DNA of 64,000 nucleotides, taken from assembly GCF_009604375.1 (NCBI RefSeq), contig NZ_WEGH01000003.1:868001-932000 (forward strand). Reading direction: 5' to 3'. The notes beneath the pieces are model-generated. The model was not told the origin of the DNA, did no database searches, and saw only the letters and a list, made by a program, of their open reading frames with translations. The stretch is from Actinomadura macrotermitis. Lineage in GTDB: Bacteria > Actinomycetota > Actinomycetes > Streptosporangiales > Streptosporangiaceae. Shown here piece by piece: positions 55,816 through 64,000 of the stretch; position 1 is the first letter of the stretch; each line of letters begins with the position of its first letter. A program made the translations under genes and the position numbers.

Positions 55816-58800
55816 TCTCGTCGGCCTCCAGGTCGGCGAACCGCACCGGCCCTCCCCCGGCGACCCTGGGTTCCGGCTTGACCAGCTCCCAGCTCAGCCG
55901 GGCCAGCAGCAGCAGGCAGCACGCCTGCGGGACGGCGTCGGCGAGCAGGTCCGTCAGCGTGCCCTGCCCGCTGAGGACCGTGGACGCCGCGATCGAGGAG
56001 AACGCCGCCGCGACGGCCGGCAGCACCGCCCACACCGGCCGGGCCGGCGGACGGTACGGATCCTGGTCTTGGCGGCGCGCCCGGTAATAGGCCACGCCGC
56101 AAACGCCGCCGATGACGAGCAGTCCCGCCGGGCCCGCCACCCAGAAACCGGCGAACAGCGGCAGCAGCCAGCGTGTCCAGGCCGGGGCCCCGCGCCCCGG
56201 ACCGCCGTCCCGTACCGCGCCGCTGCCCGGTGACGCCGCGAGCAGCACCAGCACGACGATCAGCAGCAGGCCGGCGACGAGCACCAGCCGGTACCAGCGG
56301 TCCGGCGTGTACCGCAGCTCCACCGTGCCCTGGGTGCCGGCCGGGACGATCCACGCCTGCCGCCAGCCGTCCACGCGCAGCGCGCGCAGCTCCGCCCCGC
56401 CGGCGGTGGCGTGCCAGCCGGGGTTGAGGTTCTCGTTGACGGTCAGCAGCGCCGCCGCACCGGTGTCGACGCGCACGGTGCGCTGCTCGGGCGTCCACCG
56501 GGTGGCGGCCAGGTCGCCGGCGCCGGGCACCTGCGCGGGCCGCAGCCCGCGCGGCCGCAGCATCATCGAGGTGATGCGGAACGGGTCGTCGCGGCCGACC
56601 CGGACCCGCTGCGCGCCCGCCGGGAGCGGCACCGTCCGGCACGCCTCGTAGGGCACCGGCGCGCCGCGCAGCAGGTCGGCGACCGTGCCGCCGGACAGCC
56701 GGGTCAGCACCCGGCGGCCGTCGCCGAGGACGACGCTCGGGCCCGCGCCGCACATCGTGCGGATCCGCAGCGCGGGCGGCGGCCCGAGCGGGCGGACGCC
56801 GGGCACCGCGATGTCGGTGATCTGCACCGGGCCGCGCTGCACCGCGAACCGGATCGTCAGCCGCCCGGTGGTCATCGGCGCGAAGCGAAAGACCCCGTCG
56901 GGGCCGACGACGCCGCTGCGGTCGCCGTCCGCGCCCGACACCGTGACCTGCAGGTTCGGCGCGGGCCCGGTCTCCTGCGGGTAGCGGAAGGTCAGCTTCG
57001 ACAGCCGGACCGTGCGGCCGAAGTCGATCGACAGCCACGGGGCGGTGTCCCCGGCGGCCGACAGCCAGGTCGTGGCCGGGTCGCCGTCGAACGCCGAGCG
57101 GGCCGACACCGCCGGATGCTGGACGTAGGGGGCCGAGCCCGCCGTCCGGACCTTGCCGAAGGAGGTGTAGCGGTCGACGGTCGCCTGGTCGGTGAGCACC
57201 GCGGTGCCCGACAGGCGGACGTTCTCGGCGGCGGGCAGGGTGAAGGTCCGGTCGAAGTCGCTCCGGTCCTCCCCGCGCGCCGCCAGGTAGGGCGAGCAGG
57301 CCCAGGTGCGCGAGCCGCGCATGCACGGCGCGGTCGTGCCGCTCTGCCCCGACAGCAGCACGGTGGCGGGCCCGGCGTCCCGGCGGCCGGGCGAGGCGAC
57401 GATGGTCCGCCCGGCGGCGGGCATGCCCGGCACCGACAGCTCGGAGATCGCGACCTGGTTGCCCATGCCGTCCCCCGCGCCGCCGGCGACGCCGGTGACG
57501 CGCAGCCGGAGCCAGTCCGTGCGGCCCGGCGGGACGCGCAGCGTCTGCGGCGCGCCGGTCGGCTGCACGTTCTGGCGCAGCGTGCCGGCGGCCGTCTCGA
57601 CGGCGACCTCGGTGACCGGCGGGCCGAGCAGCGCCCCGTTGCCGAAGGTGACCCTCAGCCGCCCCGGGTCGAGCGGGCGGGCGAAGCCGAGCCGCAGCCA
57701 CTCGCCGACCGGGCCGCGCAGCCCGGCGGACTTCCACTGCGTGCCGGGGTCGCCGTCCACCGCGGCGAACGGCAGGTCGGCGGCGGTGCCGCCGGGCAGC
57801 GCCACCGCATCGGAGGCGGCCGAGGACGCGGTCACCGAGGCCAGGCCGGTGATCCGCGCGGTCGAGGCGTAGGGCTGCCAGGCGGGGTCCAGGTAGTCCT
57901 TGACCTTGGAGCGGCTGCTCGGGCGGTCGCCCTCGGCGAACGTCGGCGACGCGCCGCCGCGCAGGTCGGAGAAGTTGACGTCGCGGCGGCGCAGGCTGTC
58001 GGTGACGACGACCTCGGCGTCGCGCGACGGCGCCGGGTCGTCGTTGAAGAACACCGGCCGGCGGGCGTCCAGCAGCCCCTGGTCGGCGAGGTCGATCATC
58101 GACTCGGGGCCGCCGAACACGCGCAGGGGCCGCCGCTCGGACAGCAGCGAGACGCCCGCGCCGACGTCGGGCACCTCGTAGATCTCCACCTGCCGGTAGG
58201 GCTGGTCGATGGCGGTGGTCGCGTCGGCGTTCAGGGGGAAGCCCGCGTGGCCGCCGAACTCGGCCACCCGCCGCACGCCCGGCATGTCCTGCAGCGCCTC
58301 GTGCACCCGCGCGGGCCAGGCGCCCTCCGCCGCCGCGCGGTCGAGGTCGTTGCGGACGAGCAGGTAGCGCACGCCCATCCGGGCCAGCACGGTGGCGAGG
58401 CCCGCCGAGCCGCGCCCGGTGGCGAACCGGTCGTCGATCGCCTCCATCAGCCGGGCCAGGCCCGCCGACCCGCCGGGGACGACCTGCCGGGCCGCCCACT
58501 TGCTCGCCAGCAGCGGCTGCAGCGGCTCGTCCATCGAGCGGCCCCACTGGTACTCGCCGAAGCGGGCGCCGGGGACGACGAGGGTGGTGTTGTCGCCGGC
58601 GTTGCGGTCCAGCCAGGCCGCGGCCTGCCGCCAGTGCGCCGGCAGGGCGGTGAAGGTGCCCTGGGCGGCGAAGCCGGGCCGCACCGCCGGCAGGACCGAC
58701 AGGGCGACCGCCGCGACGGCCAGGAGGGGCAGCGCGATCGCGAGCCGTCCGGGGCGGCGGGCGGCCGCCGGGCCGCGCCGGGCCCAGACCGTCACCAGGT

Positions 58801-59950
58801 GCGCCATGCCGAAGGCGAGGGGCAGCCGCACCAGCGCGTCGAACTTGTGGATGTTGCGGAAGGCGACGAGCGTGGAGTCCAGCAGCGTCCGCATCCCGCC
58901 CGCCAGCGGGTTCTCCAGCTGGCCCGCGTGCCCGGTCGAGACGATCGCCACGCCGGCCAGCAGGCTGATCAGCAGGAACCGGCGCTCGCGCAGGCCCGGC
59001 AGGCAGAGGCCGGCCGCGCCGAGCCCGGCGACCAGCGCGGTCACCGCGACCAGCCAGGCGGCCGTCGACAGGGCGTGCCCGGCGGGCCACCAGGACGCGC
59101 CGTTGACGGTGAGGTGGCCGACCCAGTTGGAGGTGCCGCGCAGGATCTCCAGCAGCGAGGTGGTGCCGGTGGTCGTCGCGGCGTTCTCGACGTAGTCGAT
59201 GAAGGGGAACGTCAGCGACCCCATGAACAGCAGCGGGACGAACCACCAGAAGACCGCCGCGCCCATGCACGGCAGCCACCAGGCGAGCAGCCGCCGCTTG
59301 CGCGGGCCGCCCGGCCGGGTGAGCAGGTAGAGCAGCGGGACGACCAGCACCGACAGCTCCGCGCCGCCGTTGATGCCGCCGCACGCCACCGCGGCGAGCG
59401 CGGACAGCGCGGCGGCCCGGCGCGGCGAGCCCTCGTTCGCGCCGCGCACCAGCGGCAGCATGATCCACGGCAGCACCGCGGCGGGCAGGAACTCCGAGGA
59501 GTTGATCCCCACCAGCTCCTGGGCGCGCGGGGCGAGCGCGTACACCAGCGCGCCGAGCAGCCGCGAGCGCGGCCCGCCGACGCCCATCGCGCGGGCCAGC
59601 CGGGCCAGGCCGGCGAACGCCGCGCACAGCACCAGCGAGAGCCACAGCCGCTGGGTGATCCACGCGGGCAGGCCGACCGCGTGGCCGAGCCAGTAGAACG
59701 GGCCCATCGGGAACAGGTAGCCGTACGCCTGGTTCTGCAGCTGCCCGAAGTGCGCGCTCGGGTCCCACAGGTGCACCGCGCGGGCCAGGAAGCCGCCGGG
59801 GTTGACCGGCATGTCCAGCTTGGTGTCGGACAGGATCCGGCCGGGCGCGGTGACGAACGCCAGCACCGTCAGCGCCAGGCAGCACGCGGCGACCGCGGCC
59901 CCCTCGCCGCGCCACCACTGCGGGCGGGCGGGGGCGTGCTCGTCCTTCAT
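55772..59950 (-). CDS. aftD: Alpha-(1->3)-arabinofuranosyltransferase AftD-like
   Basis: 1392 residues. The N-terminal 450 residues are a GT-C membrane enzyme with about eleven helices and the loop GRILSDTKLDMPVNPGGFLA that carries the catalytic Asp; the DUF3367 core follows. The middle has F5/8-type carbohydrate-binding-like modules (VTASSAASDAVALPGGTAAD; DPATTWLSAAGDTAPWLSID), and the end has further helices. The match is to AftD/Rv0236c, which branches arabinan in mycobacterial arabinogalactan and lipoarabinomannan using decaprenyl-phosphoryl-arabinose. The host's polymer is unknown. ATG overlaps the GT4 stop by 4 bp. Confidence 0.85.
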   Translation of the reverse strand: MKDEHAPARPQWWRGEGAAVAACCLALTVLAFVTAPGRILSDTKLDMPVNPGGFLARAVHLWDPSAHFGQLQNQAYGYLFPMGPFYWLGHAVGLPAWITQRLWLSLVLCAAFAGLARLARAMGVGGPRSRLLGALVYALAPRAQELVGINSSEFLPAAVLPWIMLPLVRGANEGSPRRAAALSALAAVACGGINGGAELSVLVVPLLYLLTRPGGPRKRRLLAWWLPCMGAAVFWWFVPLLFMGSLTFPFIDYVENAATTTGTTSLLEILRGTSNWVGHLTVNGASWWPAGHALSTAAWLVAVTALVAGLGAAGLCLPGLRERRFLLISLLAGVAIVSTGHAGQLENPLAGGMRTLLDSTLVAFRNIHKFDALVRLPLAFGMAHLVTVWARRGPAAARRPGRLAIALPLLAVAAVALSVLPAVRPGFAAQGTFTALPAHWRQAAAWLDRNAGDNTTLVVPGARFGEYQWGRSMDEPLQPLLASKWAARQVVPGGSAGLARLMEAIDDRFATGRGSAGLATVLARMGVRYLLVRNDLDRAAAEGAWPARVHEALQDMPGVRRVAEFGGHAGFPLNADATTAIDQPYRQVEIYEVPDVGAGVSLLSERRPLRVFGGPESMIDLADQGLLDARRPVFFNDDPAPSRDAEVVVTDSLRRRDVNFSDLRGGASPTFAEGDRPSSRSKVKDYLDPAWQPYASTARITGLASVTASSAASDAVALPGGTAADLPFAAVDGDPGTQWKSAGLRGPVGEWLRLGFARPLDPGRLRVTFGNGALLGPPVTEVAVETAAGTLRQNVQPTGAPQTLRVPPGRTDWLRLRVTGVAGGAGDGMGNQVAISELSVPGMPAAGRTIVASPGRRDAGPATVLLSGQSGTTAPCMRGSRTWACSPYLAARGEDRSDFDRTFTLPAAENVRLSGTAVLTDQATVDRYTSFGKVRTAGSAPYVQHPAVSARSAFDGDPATTWLSAAGDTAPWLSIDFGRTVRLSKLTFRYPQETGPAPNLQVTVSGADGDRSGVVGPDGVFRFAPMTTGRLTIRFAVQRGPVQITDIAVPGVRPLGPPPALRIRTMCGAGPSVVLGDGRRVLTRLSGGTVADLLRGAPVPYEACRTVPLPAGAQRVRVGRDDPFRITSMMLRPRGLRPAQVPGAGDLAATRWTPEQRTVRVDTGAAALLTVNENLNPGWHATAGGAELRALRVDGWRQAWIVPAGTQGTVELRYTPDRWYRLVLVAGLLLIVVLVLLAASPGSGAVRDGGPGRGAPAWTRWLLPLFAGFWVAGPAGLLVIGGVCGVAYYRARRQDQDPYRPPARPVWAVLPAVAAAFSSIAASTVLSGQGTLTDLLADAVPQACCLLLLARLSWELVKPEPRVAGGGPVRFADLEADEIRLRFQSPTRPAGH

Positions 59951-61374
59951 CGGCTGGTCTCCGCTCGGCCGGTCAGCACCTCCAGGGCGGTGGCGGGCCG
60001 GATGGTCACTTCACCCCCGTGACCATCGAAGATACGCGTGACCGAGCGGTGCAGCCGCCCGGGGTCGGTGTCCTCGTCCAGCACGGCGCGGCCGTCGCCG
60101 AGCTCGGCGACGTAGGCGCGGCCCCCGGCGCGGCGGCGGGGCGGCGCGGCCCGCTCGGCGACGATCAGCCGGGCCATCCGGGCGCCGCTGTCGGCCCAGG
60201 TGAAGCGGGACGCCCAGCGGACGCAGGCGGCGCTGATCTCGGCGCGGCGCAGCGGGTCCGACAGCTCCTTCAGCGCCGCCTCGGTGACGGCGGCCAGCTC
60301 GGCGGGGCTCGCGGCCAGCCAGCCGGTCTCCCCCTCGCGGACGGCGTCCTTCAGCCCGTCGACGTCGCAGGCCACGGTGGGGACGCCGAGGGCGGCGGCC
60401 TCCAGCACCGTCAGCCCCCAGCCCTCGAAGCGGGAGGCGGTGACGTTCAGCGTGGCGCCGGCCAGCAGCGCGTTCCGGTCGGCCCCGGACACGTAGCCGT
60501 GCAGCTCGACCCGGTCGGCCAGGCCGCGCTCGGCCGCGGCGGCGGCGAGCCGGTCGTGCTCGACGCCGCGCCCGACGATGTGGGTCCGCAGGCCCGGCCA
60601 GCGCGGGGCCAGCTCCCCGGTGAGCTCGACGACCCGGTCCATCCGCTTGTGCGCGACGAGCCGCCCGACGCTGATCAGCGCGGGGTCGCCGTCCGGGGCG
60701 CGGTCACCGCGGTCGCCGACGGCCGGGGTGCCGTTCGGCACCACGAAGATCGGCCCGCGCCAGCCGAGCCGGTCGCGCATGGTGGCGGCGGTGGAGGGCG
60801 ACACCGCCACCGCGGCGTGCCGGCGGTAGATCCGCGACGCCACGCGGCGCTCCAGGAACCTGCCGAACGCGGCCAGCCAGCCGGGCAGGTAGACCGAGAA
60901 CTGCTGCTCGTGCACGTGGTGCACGAGGCAGAAGACATGGGTCCGCCGCGGCAGTGCCAGCGGGGAGAAGAACGGGATGCCGTTCATCGAGTCGATGACG
61001 ACGTGGAAGGGGCGGCGGCCGAGCAGCCGCCGGGCGACCAGGTAGAGCAGGACCAGCGGGTAGCGCGAGTAGGTCCCGCCCATGCGGCGGACGCGCAGGC
61101 CGTCACGGTGCTCGGCCCGGCGCTGCTGCGGCTCCCGGCTGGTGATGAAGGAGACCGCGGCGCCGCGCGCGGCGAGCTCGCGGCTCATCCGCCAGGCGTA
61201 CTCCTCGGCGCCGCCGGCCTCGCGCTGCCCCGGCTCACGCCAGTTGATCATGGCGATGCGCAGGCCGTCCAGGCGCGGGCCCTCGCCCGCCCCGTCCCCG
61301 GGGTCCCCGGCCGGCGCCAGCCGGACCCGGGTGTCCTGCACGGCCCTGTCCTGGCGGGCGCGCGGGTCGCCCAC
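59947..61374 (-). CDS. Glycosyltransferase family 4
   Basis: 475 residues of the GT-B fold. RIAMINWREPGQREAGGAEE is the acceptor-side start, LISVGRLVAHKRMDRVVELT the donor-side start, and the retaining E-x7-E motif is ASRFEGWGLTVLEAAALGVP. A trailing 60 residues (AYVAELGDGRAVLDEDTDPG) form an extra domain. Rv0225-like in context; donor and acceptor unknown. GTG at 61374 is the longest start. It is followed by aftD in one operon. Confidence 0.87.
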   Translation of the reverse strand: MGDPRARQDRAVQDTRVRLAPAGDPGDGAGEGPRLDGLRIAMINWREPGQREAGGAEEYAWRMSRELAARGAAVSFITSREPQQRRAEHRDGLRVRRMGGTYSRYPLVLLYLVARRLLGRRPFHVVIDSMNGIPFFSPLALPRRTHVFCLVHHVHEQQFSVYLPGWLAAFGRFLERRVASRIYRRHAAVAVSPSTAATMRDRLGWRGPIFVVPNGTPAVGDRGDRAPDGDPALISVGRLVAHKRMDRVVELTGELAPRWPGLRTHIVGRGVEHDRLAAAAAERGLADRVELHGYVSGADRNALLAGATLNVTASRFEGWGLTVLEAAALGVPTVACDVDGLKDAVREGETGWLAASPAELAAVTEAALKELSDPLRRAEISAACVRWASRFTWADSGARMARLIVAERAAPPRRRAGGRAYVAELGDGRAVLDEDTDPGRLHRSVTRIFDGHGGEVTIRPATALEVLTGRAETSR

Positions 61375-61385
61375 CGCGTGCTCGA

Positions 61386-61514
61386 TCAGCGGGATCCGTA
61401 GTTGTACAGCGGCTTGATGACCTCGTTCGGGCGGGACTCAGCCGCGTTGACCACCGTCACGGACGCGGTGATCGCGACCAGTACTCCGACGATCACGGCG
61501 ATGAGGATGCGCAT
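61386..61514 (-). CDS. DUF2613-like single-pass peptide, 42 aa
   Basis: A frame of only 42 residues: MRILIAVIVGVLVAITASVT, then VVNAAESRPNEVIKPLYNYG and SR. GGGAGGAAA six bases before the ATG is one of the best ribosome sites in the window. One membrane helix and the NEVIKPLYNYGSR end match the DUF2613 family, whose member Rv0236A lies next to aftD in mycobacteria. Its first half overlaps the end of the large membrane protein gene in another frame. Confidence 0.8.
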   Translation of the reverse strand: MRILIAVIVGVLVAITASVTVVNAAESRPNEVIKPLYNYGSR

Positions 61515-63246
61515 CGGTGTTTCCTCCCGGGGGATGAGGCGATTCCAGCCGACCTGCAACGTAAGTGACGAGTGCCCAGATTACTAGCATCACGGCGATC
61601 AGGTCGCCAAGTGCGACCATCGGCACCGCCGGTCCCGTGGTCCCCGGGGACGTCTCCGTTCCCTTGGGGCCGTCCACCCGCCAGAGCGTCAGCTCCGGGG
61701 TGCCGGCCACCTTGGCGAGGCCGGCGAGGCGGGGTTCGATCGCCGGGTCGTCCGCGCTGGTCGCGGCCACCACGACATAGCGGTAGCCGTGGTCGCGGAG
61801 CCAGCCCGCCAGGGGCGCCCCCGAGCGCAGCGCGGCGTCCGCGGCGCGGGCCGCCGGGTTCTCCTGGGCCAGCGCGACCTCCCGGCCGCCGACGATCACC
61901 CGGAGCCCGTCGTTCCAGACCACCGGCCGGTCCACCATGAGCGGCAGCGGGTCGAAGGAGGCGCGCCCGCCGTTCCAGGGGAAGCGCCGGTGCGAGCCCC
62001 ACGGCAGCGACAGCACCCTGCCGGCGACGTCGTCGCGGCGCATGACGTCCCGCGCCTCGGCCCAGCCCCGGGGGTAGGAGACGGCGTCCAGGCGGCCGCC
62101 GATCCCCCAGGCGAGACCGGCCGACAGCGCGATCGGCACGACCAGCACCACCGCGCCGAGGGCGAGCCGGCCGGCGTCGGCGCGCGCGCCGGCCAAAAAG
62201 CCGACCAGGCAGCCCCAGCCGACCGCCTGCAGCAGCGCCAGCGGGGCGATGTAGACCTGCCCGTCGCGCAGCGCCCCGAAGCCCGGCCACAGCCCGACCA
62301 GGCCGCGCAGCAGGTCCCGGCCCGGCGCGGTGACGCCGAGCGAGGCGATCAGCAGGCCGGCCACGGCGGCGACGGCGAGGGCCCGCAGCGAGCCGTCCGC
62401 GCGGCGCGCCGCCACCGCGAACGCCGCCATCGAGGTCAGCGAGAGGAGCAGCAGGCCGGTGGCGCCGAACCACGTCCCGTAACCCGGCGGCACGACCTCG
62501 CCGTTCCAGATGCCGCCGAGTGACAGCAGGCTGCCGAACGCGCCGAAGGGGCCGTCCGCGCGCGCCGCGAACAGGTCCACGCCGGCGGGATCGGTCGCCC
62601 CGCCGCGCCCGCCGGCGAACAGCAGCGCCGGGACGACGAAGGGGAGCGCCAGCGCCGCGAAGACCGGCACGACCCGCAGGGCGGCCCGGCGCCGGTCGCC
62701 GGAGACCGCCAAAGCAGCAGCGGCCACCAGCGCCGACAGCCCCATGGCCGCGAAGCCGCCGATCGCCGCCGGGATCAGCGCCCGCACCAGCCGCCGGGTC
62801 CCGTGCGGTTCGGCCGCCTTCAGCGTCGCGCGCACCACCCAGGGCAGGCCCGCGTAGCCGAGCAGCAGGGCCCAGTGCCCGAGCAGCAGCCGCTCGGCGA
62901 TGTAGGGGTTCCACACGTAGAAGACGGCCGCGGCGAGGCGGGGCATCGGCTGCCGCGAGGGGACGAGCCGCGCCGCGCCGGCCCCGCCGATCACGAAGAC
63001 CGCCAGCAGGAGCGCCTTCTGCACCAGCCAGGCCGGCGCGACCGCCGAGGCCAGCGCCACCACCGCGTCGCTCGGCACCTGGCGCGGGAACCCGGCGCCG
63101 AGACCGAAGGTGGCCGGGGCCAGCACCGGGTCCGGCACGAAGACCATGTCGTAGGTCAGCACGAACCCGGGCAGCAGGGCCGGGCCGAGGACCAGCAGGC
63201 CCAGCGCCGCTCCGGCCAGGCCGGGCAGATGCCGCAGCCGGTTCAC
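61438..63246 (-). CDS. Polytopic membrane protein (Rv0226c-like)
   Basis: 602 residues with about twelve helices (MNRLRHLPGLAGAALGLLVL; ADPGV-free; LVGLWPGFGALRDGQVYIAP) and an external C-terminal domain (MRRDDVAGRVLSLPWGSHRR, WNDGLRVIVGGREVALAQEN). The GT-C-like layout and FVWNPYIAERLLLGHWALLL-type sequence (VFYVWNPYIAERLLLGHW) are characteristic of the actinobacterial family around Rv0226c. The real end may be earlier than 61438, since the last 25 codons run through the DUF2613 gene. GTG start overlaps the methyltransferase stop. Confidence 0.75.
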   Translation of the reverse strand: MNRLRHLPGLAGAALGLLVLGPALLPGFVLTYDMVFVPDPVLAPATFGLGAGFPRQVPSDAVVALASAVAPAWLVQKALLLAVFVIGGAGAARLVPSRQPMPRLAAAVFYVWNPYIAERLLLGHWALLLGYAGLPWVVRATLKAAEPHGTRRLVRALIPAAIGGFAAMGLSALVAAAALAVSGDRRRAALRVVPVFAALALPFVVPALLFAGGRGGATDPAGVDLFAARADGPFGAFGSLLSLGGIWNGEVVPPGYGTWFGATGLLLLSLTSMAAFAVAARRADGSLRALAVAAVAGLLIASLGVTAPGRDLLRGLVGLWPGFGALRDGQVYIAPLALLQAVGWGCLVGFLAGARADAGRLALGAVVLVVPIALSAGLAWGIGGRLDAVSYPRGWAEARDVMRRDDVAGRVLSLPWGSHRRFPWNGGRASFDPLPLMVDRPVVWNDGLRVIVGGREVALAQENPAARAADAALRSGAPLAGWLRDHGYRYVVVAATSADDPAIEPRLAGLAKVAGTPELTLWRVDGPKGTETSPGTTGPAVPMVALGDLIAVMLVIWALVTYVAGRLESPHPPGGNTDAHPHRRDRRSTGRDHRVRDGGQRG

Positions 63247-63998
63247 TGCCGCCGCCGCGCGTGCACCACCAGGATCGCGGCCCAGCCGGGCAGCAGCCGC
63301 CGGACGATCCGGTCGACACCGCGCAGCACGCGCGGGACGTCGTGGTAGCAGGCGCCGCTCACCCTCGTGTCGGCGTAACCGGCCGCGTCCAGCAGCCCGA
63401 CCAGGGCCCGCCGGGTGAACAGGTGCAGATGGCCCGCCACCTCGTGCCCCGGGCGGCCGTACACCCGCCGCATCCCGACCTCGGAGAACACCGGCTGGAC
63501 CCCGGCCAGCAGCAGCGCGCGGTTGAACCAGGCGGCCAGGTTCGGCGTGGTCAGCAGCAGATGGCCGCCCGGCCGCAGCACGCGATGGATCTCGGCCACC
63601 GCGTGGTCGGTGTCCAGCAGGTGCTCGATGACCTCGGTCAGCACCACCACGTCCAGGCTCTGGTCGGCGAACGGCAGCACCGCCCGCTCCAGTGAGCCGC
63701 GGACGAGCGTCAGGCCTTCCCCCCGGGCGCTCTGCAGCGGGGCCTCGGCCCAGTCCATGCCGAGCACCCGGTGCCGCGGGTCCAGGCCGGTGGCCAGCTC
63801 CCGGATCATCCGCGCGGTGTGGCCGTCCCCGCAGCCGAGGTCGGCCACCACCAGCGGGCGGCCGGCCTCGCGCAGGATCGGCTCCAGCAGGCGCAGCAGG
63901 CGGCCGGTGAGCGGGCGCCCCGACCGCACCGGCGTCGCCGGGCGGTCGTAGAAGTCCCGCAGGCCGGGCACGGGCTGCCCGGCGTGGTCCGGCGTCAC
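63243..63998 (-). CDS. SAM-dependent methyltransferase, possibly 5'-truncated
   Basis: 251 residues if the GTG at 63998 is used; the frame may continue beyond the window. Motif I is RPLVVADLGCGDGHTARMIR, acidic strand RVLGMDWAEAPLQSARGEGL, and DVVVLTEVIEHLLDTDHAVA carries the EVIEHL post-motif of UbiE/lipid methyltransferases. It is the first gene seen of the minus-strand operon membrane protein, DUF2613, GT4, aftD. Rv0224c-like by position. Confidence 0.82.
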   Translation of the reverse strand: MTPDHAGQPVPGLRDFYDRPATPVRSGRPLTGRLLRLLEPILREAGRPLVVADLGCGDGHTARMIRELATGLDPRHRVLGMDWAEAPLQSARGEGLTLVRGSLERAVLPFADQSLDVVVLTEVIEHLLDTDHAVAEIHRVLRPGGHLLLTTPNLAAWFNRALLLAGVQPVFSEVGMRRVYGRPGHEVAGHLHLFTRRALVGLLDAAGYADTRVSGACYHDVPRVLRGVDRIVRRLLPGWAAILVVHARRRQ

Positions 63999-64000
63999 AC

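Noticed and set aside
55677..59918. 1413-codon second frame inside the AftD gene
   Set aside because: A minus-strand frame overlapping the AftD gene; its product is Arg/Ala/Gly low complexity, whereas the other frame has helices and carbohydrate-binding modules.
1..64000. tRNA, rRNA, CRISPR arrays, insertion sequences
   Set aside because: I found no TWC arm (GGTTCGANTCC) in a cloverleaf context, no regularly spaced repeat array, and no transposase motifs or terminal repeats; absence is by eye only.

Overview
The window is a GC-rich chromosomal segment (roughly 70 percent or more G+C by eye) with many GTG starts and 4-bp stop/start overlaps. Gene content points to an actinomycete: DUF397/DUF5753 regulators, an HATPase anti-sigma-like protein, F420-type LLM oxidoreductases, DUF35/lipid-transfer thiolase pairs and an AftD-type arabinofuranosyltransferase locus. 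A Streptosporangiales/Thermomonosporaceae-like host is my inference. I saw no rRNA, tRNA, CRISPR array, insertion sequence or replication origin.

Layout. 1-7.3 kb: 5' part of a secreted lipase with a palindromic leader, an APH-like kinase, an MpaB-type oxygenase with TetR, a small regulator/membrane-protein operon behind a double operator, two decayed genes, and a TetR/amine-oxidase pair. 7.3-12.3 kb: a polymorphic-toxin-like Hint protein with a putative immunity gene, then a scrapyard of gene relics that look like a decayed second copy of the TetR/amine oxidase/aldo-keto reductase block, and an AKR/regulator operon behind a three-half-site operator. 12.3-16 kb: LuxR-type two-component system and an Lnt-like N-acyltransferase. 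16-19.5 kb: tandem DUF397, HTH-DUF5753, HATPase and Uma2 genes. 19.5-31.8 kb: assorted enzymes, including an epoxide-hydrolase-like protein that has lost its nucleophile and histidine, a MerR-type regulator behind a long structured non-coding stretch, an esterase, LLM/SDR pair, LysR, an MFS-DUF35-thiolase operon, and a secreted cutinase/PET-hydrolase-like polyesterase.

32.4-36.8 kb holds five secreted proteins of two families, each gene followed by its own hairpin; two copies share a 161-bp identical block. 37.4-41.3 kb is an ABC-ATPase/YhgE-Pip/TetR operon behind a perfect TetR-type palindrome, plus a MarR gene.

41.5-48.8 kb is a five-gene operon (acyl-CoA ligase, DUF35 protein, two lipid-transfer thiolase-like proteins, acyl-CoA ligase) divergent from an enoyl-CoA hydratase. 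It matches in content the mycobacterial/rhodococcal fadD19-echA19-ltp4-ltp3 sterol side-chain genes, and KstR-like boxes lie in the divergent promoter and before a nitronate monooxygenase at 52-53 kb. 48.8-53.8 kb also has a small toxin-antitoxin pair, GntR regulator, and a cyclase-like membrane protein.

53.9-64 kb resembles the mycobacterial Rv0224c-Rv0227c/Rv0236c envelope genes: DUF3068 protein, AftD, GT4, a 42-residue DUF2613-like peptide, a large membrane protein and methyltransferases.
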